A DNA stretch of 32,483 bases. It comes from Verrucomicrobiia bacterium. Its GTDB lineage: Bacteria > Verrucomicrobiota > Verrucomicrobiia > Limisphaerales > UBA11358. The notes beneath the pieces are model-generated. The model worked only from the letters and a program-made list of their open reading frames with translations, was not told the origin of the DNA and ran no database searches. Of the stretch, positions 9,308-16,290 are shown piece after piece; position 1 is the stretch's first letter; each line of letters opens with the position of its first letter. Location of the stretch: assembly GCA_030038175.1 (NCBI GenBank), contig JASHPN010000375.1, forward strand, positions 1-32,483. Reading direction: 5' to 3'. The translations under genes were made by a program, and so were the position numbers.

Positions 9308-9634
9308 TCATCCCTGCGTTTCTCCGACCGCCACCACCATGCCACGCCTTTTGCCACACATCAAGCACATGGGTTCCTGGAAATCCTCGATCTCCAAAAT
9401 TGGACGCATATCGGAACCGTCACTGAAAGTTAATCCGGCGCAGCCGCTATCTGAGGGCCCTGAAGGGGCACACGATAGCAGCCTGGGGCAGAGCGGAACT
9501 CTGGGAGCGCGCCGCCCCAGGTACGACGCCACCAACATGCCAGCCGCCATTAGCGAAGCCGCGCGATAGCGCGTATCCGATATGCGGCAAATTTCGCAAA
9601 CCTCCCCCGGTTCATGAAAGGGGGGGCCGTCCAC
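9308..9634 (-). CDS. Possible small Cys-pair protein (hypothetical) with repeat-derived central segment
   Basis: ORF of 108 aa ending 21 bp before the kinase start, with CEIC and CLMC pairs; its centre overlaps the hairpin repeat at 9446-9521. Confidence 0.25.
   Translation of the reverse strand: MDGPPFHEPGEVCEICRISDTRYRAASLMAAGMLVASYLGRRAPRVPLCPRLLSCAPSGPSDSGCAGLTFSDGSDMRPILEIEDFQEPMCLMCGKRRGMVVAVGETQG
9446..9521. repeat. Two adjacent hairpins, candidate dispersed repeat
   Basis: GCTATC (9446-9451)/GATAGC (9474-9479) and CCTGGGGC (9482-9489)/GCCCCAGG (9514-9521) inverted repeats back to back. Confidence 0.5.
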
Positions 9635-9710
9635 GTGTGCTTCGCCAAATTCCCGTTGCGAATTTCGCCGGCGCCGCTACGCTTGCTGCCCGGCGTATTC
9701 CGGTAATCTT

Positions 9711-10841
9711 ATGTCAGTTCGATGTATCGTTTCCCTCGTTGCCATTGTTCTGCTCGCGCCCAAAATTTGGGCCGCTGAATGTTTGGTCTATTTTGGCACC
9801 TTTAGCGGCCCCTCCAGCAAAGGCATTTATGTTTCGAAGTTGAATATGGAAACCGGCAAGCTTTCCGCGCCGGAATTGGCGGCCGCCGCCGACAGCCCCA
9901 ATTATCTGGCAATCTCGGCCGACCGCCGCCTCCTCTGCGCTGTCACCCGGGGTGACGACAAGGAAAGCGGCGCCGTCGAGATTTTTTCCGTTGATCCGGG
10001 AACGGGCCGGCTTGCGTTGCTGGATCGCAAATCCTCGGGCGGCGTCGGCCCATCCTACGTGGCCATTGATGCTCCTGACCATGCCGTAATTGCCTCGAAT
10101 TACGGGAGCGGCAGCGTTAAATCCTTTCACCTCAATCCGGACGGCACGCTCGTGGACGGCGCCGTTATTCGACATCACGGCCACGGCACAAACCCCGTGC
10201 GCCAGAAAGTGCCCCACCCCCATTGTTTTGTTCCGGCGCCTGCCGGCCGCTACGCCCTGTGCTGCGATCTGGGCCTGGACAAGATCATGGTTTACAAAAT
10301 CGCTCCCGATACCGCGGAGCTTACGCCGAACGATCCTCCCTTTGCCGCTGTGCCTCCGGGTTCGGGGCCCCGGCACATCGCATTCAGCCCGGATGGCAAA
10401 ACGGCGGCAGTCCTCTCGGAAATGGCCTGCACAGTCACAGTGTTTGATTGGGACGGAGCCAATGGCAAACTGACGCAGCGCCAATCGCTTTCACTTTTGC
10501 CGCCGGGCGAATATAAAAAATCTTTTACGGCCGCGGAAATTGCCTACCGCCCCGATGGCCGGTTTGTTTATGCGACGACCCGCGGGCATAACAGCCTATC
10601 CGTCCTGGCGGTGAACAAAAAAAATGGAAACCTTTCTTTGATTCAAAATCTTCCTTGTGGCGGGGACTTCCCCCGCGGCATGGGCATTGATCCTTCCGGC
10701 CGCTGGGTCATTGTCGGAAACCAAAACTCCGGAACCGTCACCGTCTTCGCCTGCGACGCGGCCACCGGACGGCTCAAGCCGACCGGCCAGGTTTTGGCCG
10801 TCGGCGCGCCGGTGGACGTAAAATTCGCTGCCGTGGAATGA
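9711..10841 (+). CDS. Lactonase family (7-bladed beta-propeller, 6-phosphogluconolactonase-like), secreted
   Basis: Signal peptide MSVRCIVSLVAIVLLAPKIWA; YFGTFSGPSSKGIYVSKLNMETGKLS, PNYLAIS, HCFVPAPAGRYALCCDLGLDKIMVY, GSGPRHIAFSPDGK, FPRGMGIDPSGRWVIVGNQNSGTVTVF. Confidence 0.92.
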   Translation: MSVRCIVSLVAIVLLAPKIWAAECLVYFGTFSGPSSKGIYVSKLNMETGKLSAPELAAAADSPNYLAISADRRLLCAVTRGDDKESGAVEIFSVDPGTGRLALLDRKSSGGVGPSYVAIDAPDHAVIASNYGSGSVKSFHLNPDGTLVDGAVIRHHGHGTNPVRQKVPHPHCFVPAPAGRYALCCDLGLDKIMVYKIAPDTAELTPNDPPFAAVPPGSGPRHIAFSPDGKTAAVLSEMACTVTVFDWDGANGKLTQRQSLSLLPPGEYKKSFTAAEIAYRPDGRFVYATTRGHNSLSVLAVNKKNGNLSLIQNLPCGGDFPRGMGIDPSGRWVIVGNQNSGTVTVFACDAATGRLKPTGQVLAVGAPVDVKFAAVE

Positions 10842-11430
10842 ATTTCTCCACGTATTTCCCCAGCATATCCGCTTCCAGATTCACCAGGTCGCCAATTTTG
10901 CGCTGGCGCAGGTTCGTCGCCTCGAACGTATGCGGAATGATCCAGACCCGAAATGAATTTTTATCCATGACCGCGGCCACGGTCAGGCTGATGCCATCAA
11001 TCGCAATAGAACCTTTTTCGATAACATAACGCATCACCTTTTCAGGCGCGGCAATATCCAGGAGATGATCTGCGCCCGCTCTTTCCCGGCGCGAAATCTT
11101 CCCGATGCCGTCAATGTGTCCGGTAACGAAATGACCGCCAAATTCGCCATTGGCCCGCAGAGGCCGCTCCAGGTTCACGAGGGAACCAACTTTTAAAAAT
11201 TGAAAATTGGTTCTGCGCCAGGTTTCCTCCAGCAGATCAAACTGAACCAATTTGCGTTTTCCCCGCGAACCAATTTTCGTCGCCGTCAGGCAGCAGCCAT
11301 TCACTGCCAGGCTCCCCCCGATGGTTAATCCGCGCCCGGCGCTGCCGGCGCAAATCACCAGGGTGATCGCCCGCCCTCCGCGCCGAATTTTTTCGACCGT
11401 CCCGGCTTCTTCAACAATACCCGTAAACAT
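10774..11430 (-). CDS. ribE: Riboflavin synthase (alpha chain type)
   Basis: MFTGIVEEAGTVEKI, LAVNGCCLTAT, VNLERPLRANGEFGGHFVTGHIDG, KGSIAIDGISLTVA, WIIPHTFEATNL, VNLEADMLGKYVEK. Confidence 0.95.
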   Translation of the reverse strand: MFTGIVEEAGTVEKIRRGGRAITLVICAGSAGRGLTIGGSLAVNGCCLTATKIGSRGKRKLVQFDLLEETWRRTNFQFLKVGSLVNLERPLRANGEFGGHFVTGHIDGIGKISRRERAGADHLLDIAAPEKVMRYVIEKGSIAIDGISLTVAAVMDKNSFRVWIIPHTFEATNLRQRKIGDLVNLEADMLGKYVEKFIPRQRILRPPARRRPKPGRSA

Positions 11431-11437
11431 TTGACCT

Positions 11438-12664
11438 TCATTTTACCGTCCCCCGCCCCCATTCCAAGCCGTAACTATTCGATTGGGCGGAAAGTGGTTT
11501 CCCGGCGCCCCTTCCAATCACCGGACGATGATTCTCCCTCTCCCAGCCTGCCGCGCCCACCCGTGCCGTCATCATCAAATCCTCTCCCACTTTCTTCCAT
11601 TCCACCTCGCGCAACGAAATCGCATCGGCCAACCGTTTGATGCCCCCGCCCGAAACGGCTGTCCGCCCGTCTGCGCCCAGGATTTTTGGCGCGTAAAAAA
11701 AGGTTACCCGCTGCGCCAAACCCGCGGACAGAAACGACGCATTCGTTTCCCCGCCGCCTTCCACCAACAGACTCGTGATGTTTTCTGACCCAAGTTGTTT
11801 CAGCAGCCGGCGCAGATCCAACTCTCCTCGCCCGGTTGACGGATTCTCAGGAGCCACCAGGACGTTCACCCGCCTGGCCAGGGCGGCCACTCGCATTGCC
11901 GGCGCATGGCGTGAAATGACCACCGTCGTCAGCCGCGCAAATTCGTCCGTCGCCACTTTGGAATTCAGCGGCGTCCGTGCCCGCGAATCCAAAATGAACC
12001 GCCGCAACTGTTTTTGTTCGCGATTCTTCGAATTTCGGTCTGGACGAAACGTCAGCGACGGGTCATCCGCCAAAATCGTATTGATGCCCGCCAGGACGGC
12101 GTCTGCGCCCCGCCGCAATTCCATTCCAGCCGCCCGGGCCTGCGCGCCGGTAATCCATTTCGATTCACCGCCCGCCGTCGCGATTTTTCCATCCAATGTC
12201 ATCGCGGCTTTTACGGTGACAAAAGGCGTGCGATGGACTATCCAGTGATTGAATGCCTCATTCAATCGCGTACCGGGATCATTCAGGATGCCATGGACAA
12301 CCTTGATTCGCGCCCGACCCAAAATCTCGAAGGCGCGCCCGGAATGCTTTGGATTCGGATCGGTGGCGCCGATGACCACTCTTCGGATTCCTGCGGCGAT
12401 GATTGCATCCGTGCAGGCAGGCGTGCGCCCTTGCATGGAACACGGCTCGAGCGTCACATAGAGTGTTGCGCCCCGGGCCGAAAACCCCCGTTTTTCCGCG
12501 TCTCGAAACGCCTCGATCTCCGCGTGCGGCAGGCCCGCGCGATGATGCCAGCCGCGCCCGATAATTGTGCCCGACTTCACCAGCAACGCCCCGACCATGG
12601 GATTGGGCGAGGTCGCGCCATAACCGCGTCGCGCCAGCCTTAAAGCCAGCCTCATGAAATCCAT
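11438..12664 (-). CDS. ribD: Bifunctional diaminohydroxyphosphoribosylaminopyrimidine deaminase / 5-amino-6-(5-phosphoribosylamino)uracil reductase
   Basis: FMRLALRLARRGYGATSPNPMVGALLV, GLPHAEIEAF, YVTLEPCSMQGRTPACTDAII, PFVTVKAAMTLDGKIAT, GADAVLAGINTILADDPSLT, LLVEGGGETNASFL. ORF track opens upstream at 12841; start near MDFMRL (12664) preferred. Confidence 0.95.
   Translation of the reverse strand: MDFMRLALRLARRGYGATSPNPMVGALLVKSGTIIGRGWHHRAGLPHAEIEAFRDAEKRGFSARGATLYVTLEPCSMQGRTPACTDAIIAAGIRRVVIGATDPNPKHSGRAFEILGRARIKVVHGILNDPGTRLNEAFNHWIVHRTPFVTVKAAMTLDGKIATAGGESKWITGAQARAAGMELRRGADAVLAGINTILADDPSLTFRPDRNSKNREQKQLRRFILDSRARTPLNSKVATDEFARLTTVVISRHAPAMRVAALARRVNVLVAPENPSTGRGELDLRRLLKQLGSENITSLLVEGGGETNASFLSAGLAQRVTFFYAPKILGADGRTAVSGGGIKRLADAISLREVEWKKVGEDLMMTARVGAAGWERENHRPVIGRGAGKPLSAQSNSYGLEWGRGTVK
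11531..11558. repeat. 28-bp direct repeat copy 1 (inside 3' end of ribD)
   Basis: ATTCTCCCTCTCCCAGCCTGCCGCGCCC, 27/28 identical to 12892-12919. Confidence 0.75.
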
Positions 12665-12756
12665 GTCATTCGTCACGTTGAAAAGGCTAGTGCGGTGTCC
12701 CATAAATAACGAGTCATTCGTTGCGTTGAATTTTGGCCGGGTATTCATGGGACACC
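12665..12756. repeat. Compound direct/inverted repeat in the ribD 5' region
   Basis: Direct repeats GTCATTCGTCACGTTGAA (12665-12682) and GTCATTCGTTGCGTTGAA (12713-12730), 16/18, plus perfect 10-bp inverted repeat GGTGTCCCAT (12694-12703)/ATGGGACACC (12747-12756). Confidence 0.7.
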
Positions 12757-12891
12757 CCACGATCTTCATCCCTCCGCATCCTCGGCCGTAAACCGTTTTT
12801 AAAAAAAGATGGCAGGCCGGATTTTCTCCGCAGATCGTCATTGAATCACCGGACCACTTTAATCGGCCGACATACCAACCGGCGGCGAAAT

Positions 12892-12947
12892 ATTCTCCCT
12901 CTCCCAGCCTGTCGCGCCCTGGCCAGGCAACGGCGGATGAGGGAGAG
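12892..12947. repeat. 28-bp direct repeat copy 2 with flanking inverted arm
   Basis: ATTCTCCCTCTCCCAGCCTGTCGCGCCC (12892-12919) matches 11531-11558; CTCTCCC (12899-12905) pairs with GGGAGAG (12941-12947). Confidence 0.75.
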
Positions 12948-13066
12948 TCATTCGAACGAAAACACCCTCCGGTTCAAATAATATCAACAATCATTAGCCG
13001 CTCATCCGCCGGTGCCGCAAAATTAGAAGTTGAAATCCAGCCGTTTTCTTGTTCAAATTGCCATCC

Positions 13067-15442
13067 ATGAAAATCGCTCAAGTGACCGTTCTGTGTACCG
13101 GCGCTCTTTTATTGGCCGCCACTTCGTGTTCCACCTCAAAAAAATGTCAATGTGGCAGCGCGTCCATGGCGGGCCCGGCGGCAGAAAATGTCGTGCAATA
13201 CGCCAAACCCATCTGCGGCACCGACGTTTACCCCGACGTTCCGGCCGGCCAGAACAATTTGTTTCCCGGCGCGGTCGCTCCCTTTGGCATGATCCAATGG
13301 AGTCCCGATACCGGCTCGGGAACCACCCCGGGCGGTTATAAGTATTATGACACGGAAATTTCCGGCTTTAGCCTCGACCATCTCAGCGGCGCCGGCTGTG
13401 CCGATGGCGGAAATTTTTCCTTCATGCCCATGCCGGGAGTCGGCGAACCTCCAAATGGCCGGCGCATGGCCTTTGCCGAGGCGTTCTCGCATACCAATGA
13501 AGTGGCCAAACCGGGTTATTACGCCGTGACGCTGGACAATGGCATCAAGGTGGAATTGACCGCCACAACCCGCACCGGTTTTGGGCGATTCACCTTCCCC
13601 GCCGGCAAGACGGCGACTGTGGCCATCAACGCCGCCAGCGATGTCAACCACTCTGACGATTCGGCCATTGCCATCAACCCGGACACCCATGAGGTGAGCG
13701 GATGGTCCATCGGCGGTTATTTTTGCCAGGCCGGAAAAAATGGCCGCCAGCGCGATAAACGCACCATTTATTTTTGCGCCATTTTTGACAAACCTTTTTC
13801 CGGTTACGGCACGTGGAGCGGCGCGGCCTATGCCCCCAGCGGCACCAATGGAAACGACACCGCTTCAGGCGCATTCCTCACCTTTGACACGTCCGCCGGA
13901 CGGACGGTTATGGCCAAAGTCGCTATTTCCTACGTCAGCATTGACAACGCCCGCGCCAATATCGAAGCCGAAAGCCCCGTGGCCCACTTTTCTTCCCGGG
14001 ATTTTGACGACGCCGTCAAAAACGCAGGCAACGTTTGGAATTCCTGGTTGAATAAAGTCGAGGTCAGCGGCGGCACGCCGGACGAATTGCAAGTTTTTTA
14101 TACAATGTTGTATCACGCGTTTATCGGCCCGACGACCTGTTCCGACGCCAACGGCGATTACACGGGCTACGATGGACAGGTTCATAACGCCAATGGCCAC
14201 GTCCAATATGCCAACTTTTCCGGCTGGGACATTTATCGCAGCGAAGCGCAACTGCTCGGAATGCTCGCGCCCAAAGAAGCCTCGGACATGGCGCAATCAT
14301 TGTTGAACGATTACCAGCAGGGCGGCGCGTTTCCGCGCTGGGGCGTGACGACCATGGACAGCGGCGTGATGATGGGCGACCCGGCGGCGCCCATCATTGC
14401 GGATTATTATGCGTTTGGCGCCACCAACTTTGATACCCAGGCCGCGTTGGCCGGGCTGGTGAATGCCGCGACCAATCCCGCCGTCTATGCGCCGCGCAGC
14501 AAAACGCACGAACGCGACGGCCTGGCCGATTATCTCAACCTGGGCTACATCCCCAACCAGGGGCAGCAAGGCGGCTACGGCCCGGTTTCCATGGTGCTGG
14601 AATATGATTCGGCCGATTTCGCGCTGTCTCAGTTTGCCGCGGCCCTCGGCGATGATTCCGACAGCGCCATGCTGCTAAAAAACGCCCAGGACTGGCAAAA
14701 CCTGTATAATCCTGAAACCGGCTATATCCAAATGCGCGACCGCGACGGCGCCTGGTCTCCCGGATTCACCAATAACATCCAGCGCTACGACGGCGATCAG
14801 GCGTATGTCGAAGGCACCGCCGGACAATATCTTTGGATGGAACCCTTTAATTACAAACGTCTCGCTGACTTGATGGGCGGCCAGGACACCGCCGTTAAAC
14901 GCCTCGACGACTTTTTCACCAAACTCAACGCCGGCGATCGCGGCCCGGATTCCTGGATGGCCTGGCTGGGCAATGAGCCGTGCCTCGAGACGCCCTGGAT
15001 CTATGATTTCTGGGGCGCGCCTTATAAGACCCAGGATGTCGTCCGCCGCGCCATGAACGAGCTTTATACCAACGCGCCCGCGGCCTATCCCGGCAATGAC
15101 GACCTGGGCGAAATGTCGTCGTGGTATGTCTTCAGCGCGCTGGGAATGTTTCCCGAATTGCCCGGCTCGGACGTCCTCGTCATTGGCAGCCCAATGTTTT
15201 CCAAAGCCATCGTGCATACCAGTTGCGGCAAAATCACCATCACTGCCAAAGGCGCGGCCAAAGATGCCGCTTATGTCCAAAGCCTGACGGTCAACGGCAA
15301 AACCTGGAACCAACCATGGCTCCGTTTCACCGATATTTGCCGCAAAGGCGCTCTCGCTTACGAATTAGGCACAACGCCCAACACCTCCTGGGGCAGCGAC
15401 CCCCACGACGCCCCGCCCTCCTACGACGGCAGCGCGCAATAA
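13067..15442 (+). CDS. GH92 family glycoside hydrolase (alpha-mannosidase type), predicted lipoprotein
   Basis: Lipobox LLAATSC; VYPDVPAGQNNLFPGAVAPFGMIQWSPDT, GFSLDHLSGAGCADGGNFSFMPM, FSGWDIYRSEAQLL, WMAWLGNEPCLETPWIYDFWGAPYKTQDVVRRAMNELY, PGNDDLGEMSSWYVFSALGMFPELPGSDVLVIGSPMF. ORF track starts at TTG 13049; ATG 13067 preferred. Confidence 0.95.
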   Translation: MKIAQVTVLCTGALLLAATSCSTSKKCQCGSASMAGPAAENVVQYAKPICGTDVYPDVPAGQNNLFPGAVAPFGMIQWSPDTGSGTTPGGYKYYDTEISGFSLDHLSGAGCADGGNFSFMPMPGVGEPPNGRRMAFAEAFSHTNEVAKPGYYAVTLDNGIKVELTATTRTGFGRFTFPAGKTATVAINAASDVNHSDDSAIAINPDTHEVSGWSIGGYFCQAGKNGRQRDKRTIYFCAIFDKPFSGYGTWSGAAYAPSGTNGNDTASGAFLTFDTSAGRTVMAKVAISYVSIDNARANIEAESPVAHFSSRDFDDAVKNAGNVWNSWLNKVEVSGGTPDELQVFYTMLYHAFIGPTTCSDANGDYTGYDGQVHNANGHVQYANFSGWDIYRSEAQLLGMLAPKEASDMAQSLLNDYQQGGAFPRWGVTTMDSGVMMGDPAAPIIADYYAFGATNFDTQAALAGLVNAATNPAVYAPRSKTHERDGLADYLNLGYIPNQGQQGGYGPVSMVLEYDSADFALSQFAAALGDDSDSAMLLKNAQDWQNLYNPETGYIQMRDRDGAWSPGFTNNIQRYDGDQAYVEGTAGQYLWMEPFNYKRLADLMGGQDTAVKRLDDFFTKLNAGDRGPDSWMAWLGNEPCLETPWIYDFWGAPYKTQDVVRRAMNELYTNAPAAYPGNDDLGEMSSWYVFSALGMFPELPGSDVLVIGSPMFSKAIVHTSCGKITITAKGAAKDAAYVQSLTVNGKTWNQPWLRFTDICRKGALAYELGTTPNTSWGSDPHDAPPSYDGSAQ

Positions 15443-15474
15443 TGCGTCGAGGCATTTCGAACTGGCGCGAACGG

Positions 15475-15531
15475 GAGCATACGCGCCCCCGGCCGCGCCG
15501 TAGCTCCAGCGAAGGCGGGCCGCGTGTGCTC
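15475..15531. repeat. Imperfect inverted repeat, candidate dispersed element
   Basis: GAGCATACGCGCCCC (15475 on) versus GGGCCGCGTGTGCTC (15517-15531), enclosing GCGCCGTAGCTCCAGCGAAGGC. Confidence 0.6.
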
Positions 15532-15550
15532 GAACGCGCCTTCGCGTTCG
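15531..15550. repeat. Perfect hairpin, 8-bp stem and 4-nt loop
   Basis: CGAACGCG-cctt-CGCGTTCG. No T-tract follows, so it is not called a terminator. Confidence 0.65.
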
Positions 15551-15766
15551 AGGATCTCTGTTGCGCTCAACACATTGATCCAGTGTCTAATTCCGCCGGC
15601 GCGCTCTTTGCCATGTTTGGCTCGCAGAGTTGAAAAGCTTCGCCCTTTTTTAGGAAACCAGGAAGCAGACGCAGATCCAGGACCGGCTGGACAAAACCTT
15701 CAGATTTGCCAATAAAACCCGCCTTTCTATTATCGCCGGACTCGTTTCCTTCCTGCATTTGCTAGG

Positions 15767-15784
15767 CACAAAAAAAGTGTGTGT
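15767..15784. repeat. CACAAAAAATGTG-type motif, copy A
   Basis: CACAAAAAAAGTGTGTGT; related to copies B-D. Confidence 0.5.
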
Positions 15785-15822
15785 ACTGCCTCGCCCTTCG
15801 TTTCCACCGTTTCCAACCCTTA

Positions 15823-15839
15823 CACGAAAAATGTGCGCG
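15823..15839. repeat. CACAAAAAATGTG-type motif, copy B
   Basis: CACGAAAAATGTGCGCG, preceded by GTTTCCAACCCTTA. Confidence 0.55.
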
Positions 15840-15870
15840 TACCGTGACCATTTCATTGCCGTTGAGGGCC

Positions 15871-16011
15871 TCACGCAAAGGACGCAAAGGACGCAACGTA
15901 ATTCTCTTCAGGAAACTTTTGAAAACACTTCATCAAAGGGCTTTGCCCGAGGCCGTGGCAAATGTATCGCTTCCGTCTTTGTTCTTTGCGGCCTTGGCGG
16001 CCTTTGCGTGA
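15871..16011. repeat. Long inverted-repeat element (MITE-like or dispersed hairpin element)
   Basis: Left arm TCACGCAAAGGACGCAAAGGACGCAACGT (15871-15899) and reverse complement of right arm 15983-16011 (TCACGCAAAGGCCGCCAAGGCCGCAAAGA) match at 24/29, separated by about 83 nt. Confidence 0.75.
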
Positions 16012-16125
16012 AAAAGTCAGATCCAGGCAAGTTTCCACCCCTCCAACCCAAAACCGCTCAGAACGCCAAGGTTTTTAGTGTAAATCCGTGCAATTCGTGT
16101 CTGGTTTCCAGTTTCCCCGCCTATG

Positions 16126-16140
16126 GACAAAAAATGTGCG
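16126..16140. repeat. CACAAAAAATGTG-type motif, copy C
   Basis: GACAAAAAATGTGCG, preceded by GTTTCC. Confidence 0.5.
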
Positions 16141-16217
16141 CCGCTCGCTCGCCGACTGACCTTCGCGAAGCGCCGGCGGGACCGAAGGCAGGTTCGTTTC
16201 CCTGTTTCCAAACCCTC

Positions 16218-16237
16218 GCACAAAAAATGTGTGCGCG
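16218..16237. repeat. CACAAAAAATGTG-type motif, copy D
   Basis: GCACAAAAAATGTGTGCGCG, preceded by GTTTCCAAACCCTC. Confidence 0.55.
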
Positions 16238-16258
16238 ACCCTCGCCCGCACTCGCCCC

Positions 16259-16290
16259 ATTTAACGATTCAACGATTTAACCATTTAACC
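16259..16290. repeat. Tandem 8-bp repeat x4
   Basis: ATTTAACG ATTCAACG ATTTAACC ATTTAACC. Confidence 0.85.

Noticed and set aside
12665-12841. N-terminal extension of RibD to 12841 as given by the ORF track
   Set aside because: Extension is repeat-derived (MNTRPKFNATNDSLFMGHRTSLFNVTND) and upstream of the conserved MDFMRLALRLARRGYG start.
12664-13049. Possible FMN riboswitch upstream of ribD
   Set aside because: None of the conserved RFN blocks (e.g. AGGG..GGGTGAAATTCCC) is visible; only the compound repeat is present.
15871-16011. CRISPR-like spacing of CGCAAAGG units
   Set aside because: Unit length and spacing are too short, there are no unique spacers of constant length, and no cas genes are nearby.
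15759-16280. 173-aa + strand ORF in the repeat cluster
   Set aside because: Translation (LTQRTQRTQRN, FVLCGLGGLCVKK, QKMCA x2) is simply the repeats read through.
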